From Parastagonospora avenae f. sp. tritici 18332-5 (lineage: Eukaryota; Ascomycota; Dothideomycetes; Pleosporales; Phaeosphaeriaceae), in NCBI GenBank assembly GCA_022559985.1, contig JAFJTR010000189.1, forward strand, positions 1 through 16,105: a stretch of 16,105 nucleotides of DNA, given 5' to 3'. The position numbers and the translations under genes were made by a program. Shown one piece after another: positions 1-8,058 of this stretch (within the stretch, counting starts at the first letter, position 1; the number at the start of each line of letters is the position of its first letter). Below the pieces are notes generated by a model that searched no databases, was not told the DNA's origin, and saw nothing but the letters and a program-made list of their open reading frames with translations.

Positions 1-1108
1 TGGGATTCCCTCTGCGCATCCGATTAAACGTCACATTTTTAGGGTTTCTCAGCCGATTAAACCCCCAAACACTTTAATCGTCTCACCCATTGATGATAGA
101 GATCTCTACTAAGCCCTCCTGCTGCGATGCTCGCTCTTGTTAGTCTCTTGAGCTTTGACGTTCTTCATCAGCAATAATCCGTAGATAGAAGCACACAAAC
201 TTGACTATATAGCGAGCGTACCTTGCCTAGCTCTCGGGGTTCTGCAGTCGTCCTAGCGGTCGTGTATCGGGAGCTTCGCGCTTTGCGCTGCAGAGCCACC
301 GTCGAATCTCTTGCGGAAGCGTTGCTAGCCCTTTCACACACCTTTTAATTAAACGTTCTGTTAACTTAGCAGCTAACTTAATCTTATACTTGCTTAGGTC
401 AGGCGTGCGTAGCTAGTGCGCTAAGAGCGTAAGATTCTGATCTTTCAAGAAGCTTGTCTAACCTATGCGCTTGTACTATCCTGTCCTGTTACTCTTTGCG
501 GCGTCTTTAAGTATTTGCAAGTCTTATTTAACAGATTCTTATATTAACTAAAACTTAGCTAGTTACCTTTTAAGTCTGCGTTTATCGCCTAAATTTTCTT
601 TATCTTCTACGTTATCTAAATTAACAACAAAATATTTCTGCAGACCTCCTGTGCGGAAAAATGTCTGCACTTTCATACAATCGTATAATAAGCTTATATT
701 GCCTATCTACGCTTGCTCGTGATTTTTTTTGCAGTGCATTTGCATTACATTTATATTAATAGTAATAAAGTTGCATATCTTACACTTAAGCCTATGTAGC
801 GGAAGCCTAAGCTCTTCGATCAGGTCAGCGGGTTGCTCTAGAAGCTTAACATCCTTTAGCTTAGCTATATCATATCTACTAAAGTGTTTAATAATCTGCT
901 TACGTAGTTTTGCAGGCGTCGCATGCTGTTCTTGCAGATGCGTGTTGAGATTGACGACTGCTGTGTAATGCTGCTTGCATACCAGCACCCTAAAGTCTTC
1001 TAAGAAGCATAGAGTATTGTCGCAGTTCTCTAGCGATAGCTTCTCTAGTCTGCGGCGGTGGTCGGGTCTGCTGTCCTCGTCGTGCTGTTGCTGCTGCGGT
1101 GTGGGCGC
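1..1108 (-). pseudogene. OrsD-like (DUF3505) zinc-finger gene, RIP-degraded, partial
   Basis: One minus-strand frame runs from 1108 to the left edge without a frameshift. Its N-terminal part reads LCFLEDFRVLVCKQHYTAVV, then a HLQEQH pair, then a second finger with CKIC and MHCKKNH. After a stop at 707-709 the frame continues with KVQTFFRTGG and KYFVV, then DLQILKDAAKSNRT. This is the arrangement of the fungal orsellinic acid cluster protein D domain, whose two Cys/His clusters precede a VQTFF-type segment. The family is known from large, repeated fungal proteins, some carrying helicase domains; no helicase lies inside the window. Twelve in-frame stops lie between 74 and 709, mostly TAG or TAA where Trp or Gln would fit, as expected from RIP. 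The true start is unclear, because TGA codons at 1109-1111 and 1151-1153 lie upstream. No function is expected. Family call is moderately sure; pseudogene status is very sure. Confidence 0.75.
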
Positions 1109-1154
1109 TCAGCTGTCCTCGTCGTGCTGTTGCTGCTGCGGTGTGGGCGCTCAG
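1071..1154. repeat. 42-bp tandem duplication
   Basis: Two identical 42-bp units lie side by side at 1071-1112 and 1113-1154, followed by the first six bases of a third. In the minus-strand frame each unit encodes a Gln-rich APTPQQQQHDEDS stretch, and both carry the same in-frame TGA. Confidence 0.85.
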
Positions 1155-1402
1155 CTGTCCCACACGAACTCTATTGTCAGACAGAGCGTAGACTACAGAT
1201 ATCTCTTCCTATAGTCCCTTCTTTACCTAATTAATAGAAAAGATGCGTATAAAAAGATAGTTTCATATAAACATAACTGAAAAAGTGCTATGTCGCGATG
1301 TAAAGGACCTATTATAGTTTACAAGAGCGGGGTTATATTTGCTGTTCTAGGAAGTGCCAAGAAGCGCAACCCCTAACGTTAAGCCTGTTTCGGCACGATT
1401 CG
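1112..1402. other. Spacer between OrsD remnant and solo LTR
   Basis: Beyond the 42-bp duplication the OrsD-side frame can be followed only to about 1195 (FVWDS and CLTIEF upstream of the repeat) before another stop. The rest to 1397 is AT-rich with no convincing coding, RNA or repeat feature. The last five bases are one arm of the LTR target duplication. Confidence 0.5.
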
Positions 1403-1646
1403 TGTCACGGCGCTGGCCTGGAGTAGCTAATCAGGACCCGTAGGGTGGCTAAGCGATATCGATATCGCTTGATTAGCTAAGCGAGGCACAGGCCTCGCGC
1501 CTGATAAAACCTGTTCGTCCGAGGATCCTGGTTGTAGCTCCTTGAGCTACGTCCTGTCTTTGAGCCTGCCTCTGTTCTGCTAGTAGACGGTAGTAATTAT
1601 ACTGATCACGTGCACCTATCCTCCCTGCCTGTCGGCCCTCGTGACA
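1403..1646. mobile_element. Solo LTR with 5-bp target duplication ATTCG
   Basis: A 244-bp block begins TGTCACG and ends CGTGACA, a 7-bp terminal inverted repeat with the TG...CA ends of retrotransposon LTRs. It is flanked on both sides by ATTCG (1398-1402 and 1647-1651), the 5-bp duplication expected of an LTR-element integrase. No internal retrotransposon sequence is attached, so it is a solo LTR left by recombination between two LTRs. It contains a perfect 20-bp palindrome (1451-1470) and two hairpins (1481-1498, 1534-1550). The orientation and superfamily of the parent element cannot be told. Confidence 0.85.
1451..1470. repeat. Perfect 20-bp palindrome inside the solo LTR
   Basis: AAGCGATATCGATATCGCTT is its own reverse complement. 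It sits within a wider inverted pair, AGCTAATC at 1425-1432 and GATTAGCT at 1471-1478. It may be an LTR structural or regulatory element; no role can be assigned. Confidence 0.9.
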
Positions 1647-1651
1647 ATTCG

Positions 1652-1806
1652 GGCCCTTCTCGTCGTGTCCTCTCGGCTAGGATCTCAGGCTAACACGACT
1701 TATGCGAGCCAAATAAAGCTGCAAGAATTACAGGCAGGGCTGGGTGCATTTGGCCATGTATCTCTAGAGAGATCTGCATTACAGGTATGCGTGTGGACAA
1801 TGTCTA
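1652..1806. other. 3' flank of the NLR gene
   Basis: This is the stretch between the solo LTR and the NLR stop codon. It would hold the NLR 3' untranslated region. I see no clear AATAAA on the minus strand and no other gene. Confidence 0.5.
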
Positions 1807-4800
1807 CTAGTGCCTGAAAATACTCCTTACACGTTGCCGTACTGAAAGCATCTGTTGCTCCATTCCTTTCTTACCGCTATAACTAAGTGTTTCACGCATA
1901 CTTAACTGCTGAGGACTGTCTACCTTTGCTTCAGAAGTACTAATAGCATGCATTCTAGAAGCAAGCTGTACACATCTGTCGCTCGAGGGACCAAGCATGT
2001 GCTGAAGGCGAGGGAGCGCATCAGAGTACATAGCTCTAGCTTCTACGTACTTTTCCTGTTTCTTGTAGAGATCACCTAGGTTCTCGACTGTGTTGAGTGC
2101 TGGCAGATAGCTGAGAGCAGGTTCATCGCCTAGGGCCTTCTTATAACCTTGGAGTGCCTTCTCATACATCTTCTCTGCCTCTGCTAGCTTGCCTTGGTTC
2201 GCGTAGAGAGCGCCCAGGTTGTTGACCGTCTGCAGTGTCGACGTGTGGTTGGGTCCAAGTGCCTCCTCTCTCCCTCGCAGGGCCCGCTCGTACATCTTCT
2301 CTGCCTCTGCTAGCTTGCCTTGGTCCGCGTAGAGAGCGCCCAGGTTGTTGACCGTCTGCAGTGTCGACGTGTGGTTGGGTCCAAGTGCCTCCTCTGTCCC
2401 TTGCAGCGCCCGCTCGTACATCTTCTTTGCCTCTGCTAGCTTGCCTTGGTTCGCGTAGAGGTGGCCCAGGTTGTTGACCGTCTGCAGAGTCGACGTGTGG
2501 TTGGGTCCAAGTGCCTCCTCTGTCCCTCGCAGGGCCCGCTCGTACATCTTCTCTGCCTCTGCTAGCTTGCCTTGGTCCGCGTAGAGGTTGCCCAGGTTGT
2601 TGACCGTCTGCAGTGTCGACGTGTGGGTGGGTCCAAGTGCCTCCTCTCTCCCTCGTAGGGCCCGCTCGTACATCTTCTCTGCCTCTGCTAGCTTGCCTTG
2701 GTCAGCGTAGAGAGCGCCCAGGTTGTTGACCGTCTGCAGAGTCGACGTGTGGTTGGGTCCAAGTGCCTCCTCTGTCCCTCGCAGCGCCCGCTCGTACATC
2801 TTCTTTGCCTCTGCTAGCTTGCCTTGGTTCGCGTAGAGGTTGCCCAGGTTGTTGACCGTCTGCAGTGTCGACGTGTGGGTGGGTCCAAGTGCCTCCTCTG
2901 TCCCTCGCAGCGCCCGCTCGTACATCTTCTTTGCCTCTGCTAGCTTGCCTTGGTCCGCGTAGAGATTGCCCAGGTTGCCAACTGTGGACAGTGTCGAAGT
3001 GTGGGTGGGTCCGAGTGCCTCCTCCGTCCCTCGCAGCGCCCGCTCGTACATCTTCTTTGCCTCTGCTAGCTTGCCTTGGTTCTTGTAGAGGTTGCCCAGG
3101 TTGTTGACCGTCTGCAGTGTCGACGTGTGGTTGGGTCCAAGTGCCTCCTCTGTCCCTCGCAGCGCCCGCTCGTACATCTTCTCTGCCTCTGCTAGCTTGC
3201 CTTGGTTCGCGTAGAGGTTGCCCAGGTTGTTGACCGTCTGCAGTGTCGACGTGTGGGTGGGTCCAAGTGCCTCCTCTCTCCATCGCAGCGCCCGCTCGTA
3301 CATATTCTCTGCCTCTGCTAGCTTGCCTTGGTTCGCGTAGAGGTTGCCCAGGTTGTTGACCGTCTGCAGTGTCGACATGTGGTTGGGTCCAAGTGCCTCC
3401 TCTCTCCCTCGCAGGGCCCGCTCGTACATCTTCTCTGCCTCTGCTAGCTTGCCTTGGTCCGCGTAGAGAAGGCCTAACAGATGTACTGCATTAAGAACCG
3501 CCTGCTGTTCCTTCTCCTTAGCATCCTCATCCACGCTAGTACCGCTTCTGTGCTCTTCTCTGTGAATGTGGGCCTGTGCTGCCCATCGTGATCCGGCTTG
3601 CACATGAGGTAGCAGTCGTCGCTGCCCCGCTGCATAGTCACGCAACGAGCTGTTTGGCACTGCCCATCCCACAGCAACTACCGCTAATAACCCAAGCTCT
3701 GCTGCAAAGTGCTGTCCTTGGTGATAATACGCCCACTGATGCACTACTGGATGTGTCGTGTAGCCTGCTGACCCTTCTACTGCTTCCACTAGCGAGTAGC
3801 CGCGTAGTAGCAGCATTACTTTGCTGAAGGCCAGCTCGTCTATTGCTGCTTCTCCAATCCATTCTAGCAGCATGCTTTGAGCCACAGAAGAAGCCACGCA
3901 TGCTGCTGCGAACAAGCCGTGCCACAAGTCTTCGTTGTCCAGGAAAGACCATAGCAGCAGCAGATGCGCCGCTGCCTCGTCTTTGTCGAGGACTGCCTTG
4001 TACGAGATGGCCCACGTTGTCCATACGCTACGGGCTGGGTAGTCGTCCAGTGGCGCATCGTCTTCGTTCTCCGCTGCCATCAGCTTGTCCCACTGCTGGT
4101 CGTAGAAGCGGAGGTAGGCCTCGACGCTGACTCTACTCTCCTGCAAGTACGCACCCGCCTGGGCAATGGCTAGCGGCAAGCCGTCGAGCCGCGTAAGAAG
4201 CTGCTCGCCCAGCGCTGCATCTGCAAATCCTGTGTCAGCTGCGCATGCCAATACTGCCACGCTTGCTGTCTACTTACTGTATGCCTGCTTGTACCAGCTC
4301 TCGAAGATGGCCTTCGCTTGTGCTTTTTCTACTTTCCCGAGCTCCTGCGACTCGCCTAGCTGCTCCAGCCTCGCTAGCCGCGTTGTGATGAGGACAGATC
4401 CGTGATCAGCGCCAGAGAAGTAGCGCTTTACATCATACGCCCCAGCATCGCTACCACTTTTGCTATACTCTCGGTCGACGTTGTCAAAGATGAGCAGCCA
4501 GGCTGTGTTGTCAGGGCGTGCCAGCCAGCCTAAGACATCTCTTACTACTGCATTGAGATCAACACTGCTGTCTGCAATCTGGTCTTGTGGGATCCTGCTC
4601 ACGCAGCTTGCGATGCTCCGCTTCAGGGTGTCTTCGCTCCGCCCGTCTAGCCAAAATACTGCGCTATACTGGCGGTAGTGTCGTCGCGCAAACTCGACCG
4701 CTAGCTGCGTCTTGCCAATGCCACCAAGTCCACGCAGGATATATCTCGTCTGTCGACCATTCTGTCCATATCTAGGTACCAGTACACGTTCCATCTCCTC

Positions 4801-6011
4801 CATCTGCGCTGGCCGGTCGACGAAATGGCTGACTTGTGGAACGCCCTGAAGGCTGAAGGCGGTTTGATATTCTCCAAAGTCTAGATTCTATTTAGCTACA
4901 TATCGTAGCCTCCCAGTAAAAGCAATACTAACACTCTCGCCCAGCAACGATACCCGCGCATGCCTTCATCTGCGTATGCACCTCCTGCGAGCTGATGTAG
5001 AGCCGCGTCGCTGCCGCCATCTCCTTGACCTTCGCCGCCTCCTCCAGCCCAATGTCCTCTAGCCCTCGCACCACGTTGAAGCGGTAGTACCGCCCCGTGC
5101 TGTCCAGCAGCTGCCGCTCGCGTCGGAACCTCTCAGCCGTCTGTTCAGTTTCTGTCGCAATCGCCACCAGCGTCTCGCCAATGTGCAGCACGTCGTCCTT
5201 GAACGGCTTGAGCGATGGTACGCCCGTCCCAATCGACACCAGGCACTTGACCTTGCCCTCTAGCGGCTCCGGACCCCAGGCCAGCTGCGCCTGGTCCCAC
5301 ACCTCGCGCACCGGGTTGTTCGCGCCTGTCGCGCCATCGACAAATTCCTCGCCAAATCGACCGACCGAGATAGGATCAAAGAAGGTGCTGGCCGCTGAGG
5401 TAGCCCGGCAGGCTTCCCACATCGTCACGCTGTTCAAAAGATCGTTGTTGCCGCGGGACGTGCGATAGCTTGTCAGGCAAACTGTCTTGCTGGTCTGCTT
5501 GCTCGTCGCGCACACGAAGCTGCGATCGTCAGTAGATACGTCATTAACAATATAGGCTTATCCTACACCTTGCATTGTGCGTCAGACGCGTCCTTGAGCA
5601 GCGCGTCTTCGGGCAGGCCCTGCTGCTTGACGACTTCTTTTATTGCCTGGGCTAGCTCATCAGAGTCGAAGCGGCCTTGAATTTTGCCCTTTGCCGTGAC
5701 TCGATGGGCCTTCTTCTGGAAGACACGGTTCGATAGTGATAGGTACGCTGTGATAGCCTCGCCGACCGTCATCCTCAGCCGGCCGAGCATGACAGTGATT
5801 AGGCTGATCATTAGCGGTTGTTCAGACGTACCAAAATATCCATCACCTACCCGCCAGTGCTTGTTCCCCCGATCATGTCAAAGTAGTCGCACGGCTTTGG
5901 CGGGGCGTCTGGGTCGACAGCCTCCATCAGCTGCTCGAGGATCATCAGAGCAGACAGGCCGCGCACGCCGCCACCGTCGAGAGCGAGCAGGCGCAGGTCG
6001 CTGCCGGGCAT
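1807..6011 (-). CDS. Patatin-NB-ARC-TPR NLR-like protein, five exons, intact
   Basis: Likely an intracellular fungal NLR receptor with a lipase effector domain. The model joins, in transcript order, 6011-5851, 5803-5567, 5519-4933, 4880-4278 and 4220-1807: 4002 nt, 1333 residues. The phases agree and no internal stop remains. Residues 7-210 are a patatin-like phospholipase: oxyanion loop DGGGVRG at 12-18, nucleophile Ser51 in GTSTG, catalytic Asp194 in DGA. A linker ending GVPQVSHFVDRP leads to NB-ARC: P-loop GLGGIGKT 379-386, Walker B LLIFDNVD ending at 464, GSVLITTR 489-496, GLPLAI 543-548. A winged-helix-like part ends near HPVVHQWAYY (about 692). About 12 TPRs fill roughly 768-1277, ten nearly identical, followed by a basic tail. 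The start ATG has A at -3. Neurospora PLP-1 shares this architecture and triggers cell death on allorecognition; that role here is inference. The ligand is unknown. Confidence 0.93.
2155..3465 (-). repeat. Array of near-identical 126-bp coding repeats (42-residue TPRs)
   Basis: About ten tandem 126-bp units encode TPRs of the pattern NNLGxLYxxQGKLAEAxKMY. Differences fall mainly at fixed positions: N/A/H after NLG, A/K and D/N after LY, E/K after LAEA, R/T after RG, and N/T after GP. Silent differences are few (for example GCG/GCT for Ala and ACA/ACT for Thr). The units therefore look recently amplified or homogenised. The array lies wholly inside the last NLR exon and stays in frame. Degenerate repeats at the ends (about 2000-2150) mark the older border. 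Confidence 0.92.
4221..4277 (-). other. NLR intron 4 (57 bp)
   Basis: The donor is GTAAGT, the branch site CTGAC and the acceptor TTTGCAG. The length is a multiple of three, but the intron contains an in-frame TAG (4270-4272). Splicing gives ESWYKQAYNAALGEQLL, a normal NB-ARC sequence before GLPLAI. Confidence 0.93.
4881..4932 (-). other. NLR intron 3 (52 bp)
   Basis: The donor is GTTAGT, the acceptor CTAG, and GCTAAAT is a candidate branch site. It removes the stop at 4928-4930 and a second stop near the acceptor. The junction codon becomes TAC (Tyr329), followed by FGEYQTAFSLQGVPQ. It is the weakest of the four introns, because a nearby alternative acceptor exists; that acceptor breaks the frame. 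Confidence 0.75.
5520..5566 (-). other. NLR intron 2 (47 bp)
   Basis: The donor is GTAGGA, the branch site CTGAC and the acceptor GCAG. It removes the TAG at 5563-5565 and restores CKVFVCATSK across the junction. Confidence 0.88.
5804..5850 (-). other. NLR intron 1 (47 bp)
   Basis: The donor is GTAGGT and the acceptor CAG, with CGCTAAT as a possible branch site. It splits a Gly codon, so GTSTGG is followed directly by LITVMLGRL, as in patatin-like proteins. Confidence 0.88.
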
Positions 6012-6258
6012 GGTGTGTGTGCGTCAGATGGCAGGAGTCGGAAAAGTACCGAGGTCGAGTCGTGGGACGGGGCGTGGTGTCTGTTCTACATGCTGGAGGT
6101 CGCTTCGAGCTGGCACTGCGGCGCAGCGTTTCCGCCCCCAGCGCGTGCGGCTGAGGCGCGTCTCTGCCGTCTCTGCCGTCTTGCAGCGTCTGATGGTGAT
6201 AGATATGACCGTTTTGTTGTACTGTACGTAATATCAGCGCTCGAATGCTGAAGCTTCG
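6012..6258. promoter_or_regulatory. Intergenic region upstream of the NLR start
   Basis: These 247 bp separate the NLR ATG from the divergently oriented transposase remnant and must include the proximal NLR promoter. It is GC-rich near the gene. I see no clear TATA box or known fungal operator. Insertion of the transposon fragment here may have altered upstream control, but that is inference. Confidence 0.4.
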
Positions 6259-7185
6259 ATGTTCTTTCATCTCGCCAAGGCTGTCGCAGCATCACGTCGT
6301 ACGGCGCGAAACGCAATGCTCGCCATTGCGCCCAGACTTGCAGCATCGCAGCACGACATGATAAGAGACATGATCTCTAGTAAGTCCCTCAAAGCTATCG
6401 ACATGGCGGCCGCAGCTGGTTGTAGCGACCGCACCATTCGCAAGATCCGGTCCAACCTCCGCTGCTTCGGATCCTCTAGAGCACCCTTCAATGGCGGCGG
6501 GCGGCGTAGGCAGATAACGCCAGTCGTGCTAGATACTCTGAGAGAGAGGCTGTTGGAGAAGCCAGGAATGCACCAGGATAAAATGGTCCTGTTTTTGTAC
6601 GATGAGTTTGAGATTAAAGTAAACAACTCTGCAGTGAGTCGTGCCCTGGCATCGATAGCCTGGACGAAGAAAGCCACTCGGCAGATCGCGAAGGAGCGAA
6701 ATGCTGATCTCCGGGACTATTACCTCCATACCCTGTCTGTCTTCCAGTCGCACCACCTTGTGTACGTGGATGAGTCGGGATGCGACAAACGCATCGGCTT
6801 TCGACGTACCGGCTGGTCACCACTCGGCGTTGCGCCGGTCCAAATCGTGCAGTTCCATCGCGACCGCAGGCATCAAATCCTTCCTGGATGAACCCAGGAC
6901 GGTGTGCTCTTCTATCGCGTGTTCCAAGGTTCGACAGACAGCGACATCTTCGAGGACTTCATCGACCAGCTTCTCCAACACTGCGGGCGCTGGCGAGAAC
7001 CAAAGTCCGTGCTGGTCATGGATAAGGTATATTGGGCCATCTCAGTTCCCATGACTGTGGCAACCCTTGCTCTGTGGCTCTGGTGGGGCCGGTGGATGAG
7101 ACGCTTCAATCCGTCCGTTACAGAAAGTCACGCATCCTACATGTTTAGACTCATGCCGAATGGTATTAAGCATACTGTACCGTAG
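6259..7185 (+). pseudogene. Tc1/mariner-like transposase, interrupted and truncated
   Basis: A cut-and-paste DNA transposase remnant. From the Met at 6316 it reads MLAIAPRLAASQHDMIRDMI, a helix-turn-helix region (AAGCSDRTIRKIRSNL) and a GGGRRR hinge. The first catalytic Asp is in VYVDESGCDKR, followed by GFRRTGWSPLG, typical of the DDE_3 (Tc1) transposases of fungi. An in-frame TGA at 6889-6891 (after HQILPG) interrupts it. The same frame continues with TQDGVLFYRVFQGST, CGRWREPKSVL and the second Asp in VLVMDK. After about 7026 similarity stops, and the final acidic residue of the PIEE-type segment is missing. I found no convincing terminal inverted repeats, so neither end of the element is defined. 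It shows little RIP. It is certainly non-functional. Confidence 0.85.
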
Positions 7186-7519
7186 CTTGATCAATAGTAT
7201 GTAGAGTCGCTGGTAATCAATTTAATTGAGCCGCTCTAGCCTACTGTAGTAGAGTCTTGGTCTCTTGAAGTAATTATCTAACCTAAAGAAGTAAGTAAGA
7301 GCAGCGCTAGACTAATCGCTCGCAAGTCCGGTCAATGTGGAAGGCATGTGCACGTGGGGCGAAGCCTCGTGCGGCAGAGCCTGTATGATAAATACTATTC
7401 CGTACACGGTGATCAATGTTCATTGATCATACGCACCTTTGTGGCTGCTTGGCGTGGTAGCTGCAGACCTGCGTATCTAATGTAGTCACTACGCGTCTTG
7501 AATGCATAGTTCAGTTGTA
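7186..7519. other. Unassigned spacer with a 9-bp-arm hairpin
   Basis: No coding sequence is supported between the transposase remnant and the hAT target duplication. The only distinct structure is an inverted repeat, TGATCAATG-TT-CATTGATCA, at 7410-7429. The text around it resembles LTR or MITE sequence, but I found no matching ends or target duplication. Confidence 0.5.
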
Positions 7520-7527
7520 GTGATACT
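7520..7527. repeat. Left 8-bp target duplication of the hAT element
   Basis: GTGATACT directly abuts the CAGAC end and is identical to 12628-12635. Confidence 0.92.
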
Positions 7528-7548
7528 CAGACATGTCAACAATCCGTC
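7528..7548 (+). repeat. hAT left terminal inverted repeat
   Basis: It matches the reverse complement of 12607-12627 at 20 of 21 positions. The single mismatch is A versus T at position 6. Confidence 0.92.
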
Positions 7549-7635
7549 CAATCAGTTGAGAGCCCTTAGCTTGAATTGAACTGCAAGAAGGAGGCTAAAA
7601 ATTTCAAACAAACTAATTAAACTGTCTCCTAGCAA

Positions 7636-7662
7636 GGTGTCAAGGTAACGTACCTTGACACC
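7636..7662. repeat. Inverted repeat at the LTR end
   Basis: GGTGTCAAGGTA and TACCTTGACACC form perfect 12-bp arms around a 3-base loop (ACG). The left arm overlaps the target duplication, so part of the symmetry may be chance, or the site may have been chosen because it could form a hairpin. Confidence 0.85.
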
Positions 7663-7958
7663 CCAGACTACTGTACTCAACCGAGCTCGACGGTCCTCGA
7701 CAGTCCGCTACAGTGCTGCTCTGCCCCTATACGTTGCCCAATGCCCCATTAGGGCCGGGCTTAGCATCAATGCTCGTCGCCCGCTATAATAGGCTTAGCC
7801 TCTGCGCTCAAGCCTTCCCCCTGTTTGTATATCTTTCTGCTCTCGTATCTGCTCCGTTCTGCACACAACGTCTTGTATTACACCTGAGACCTGTACGTAG
7901 TATACCAATCAAGCTTCCCCGCAAGCTCTGACGTTCCTGCTCGTTGCCTCTCGTGACA
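7638..7958 (-). mobile_element. Solo LTR inside the hAT element, target duplication CAAGG
   Basis: A 321-bp block reads TGTCAAGG...CGTGACA on plus and is flanked by CAAGG at 7633-7637 and 7959-7963. The minus orientation (TGTCACG...CCTTGACA) is chosen only by resemblance to other LTR ends; it could be the reverse. Because it lies inside the hAT element, it is younger than the hAT insertion. A 12-bp-arm inverted repeat overlaps its left end (7636-7662). Confidence 0.87.
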
Positions 7959-7987
7959 CAAGGCTCGAACTAAACTAATTAGGAAAC

Positions 7988-8058
7988 TGTTGGGAGGGCT
8001 CACTAGTGAAAGGAAATAACGATAACTATGAATGCATTCTGTACGATTGGTGTTGACT
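7988..8058. repeat. Left direct repeat flanking the gag-like remnant
   Basis: It begins TGTTGGGAGGGCTC and includes GAAAGGAAATAACGATAACT, GAATGCATTCTGT and GTTGACT. It matches 9405-9486 with small indels. On minus it ends CCAACA, like an LTR terminus. It may be a short or truncated LTR. Confidence 0.7.

Noticed and set aside
2702..3283. 193-residue open frame on the minus strand rich in Arg, Gly and Thr
   Set aside because: It is a shifted reading of the 126-bp TPR repeats, which stay open in other frames because the unit length is a multiple of three.
2155..3465. CRISPR-like array
   Set aside because: The repeats are 126 bp, contiguous, in frame and encode TPRs; there are no spacers.
4270..4272. 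In-frame TAG that would make the NLR a pseudogene
   Set aside because: It is inside a 57-bp intron with GTAAGT, CTGAC and TTTGCAG signals, and splicing restores the conserved sequence.
5684..6154. 156-residue plus-strand frame
   Set aside because: It is antisense to NLR exons 1-2 and extends into the promoter; its composition is that of a shadow frame.
6215..7200. Terminal inverted repeats of the Tc1/mariner-like element (TACTGTACGTAA versus TACGGTACAGTA)
   Set aside because: The match is too short and too imperfect to support element ends.
7336..7470. Possible further LTR starting TGTGGAAGG
   Set aside because: I found no matching end with a flanking copy of GTCAA.
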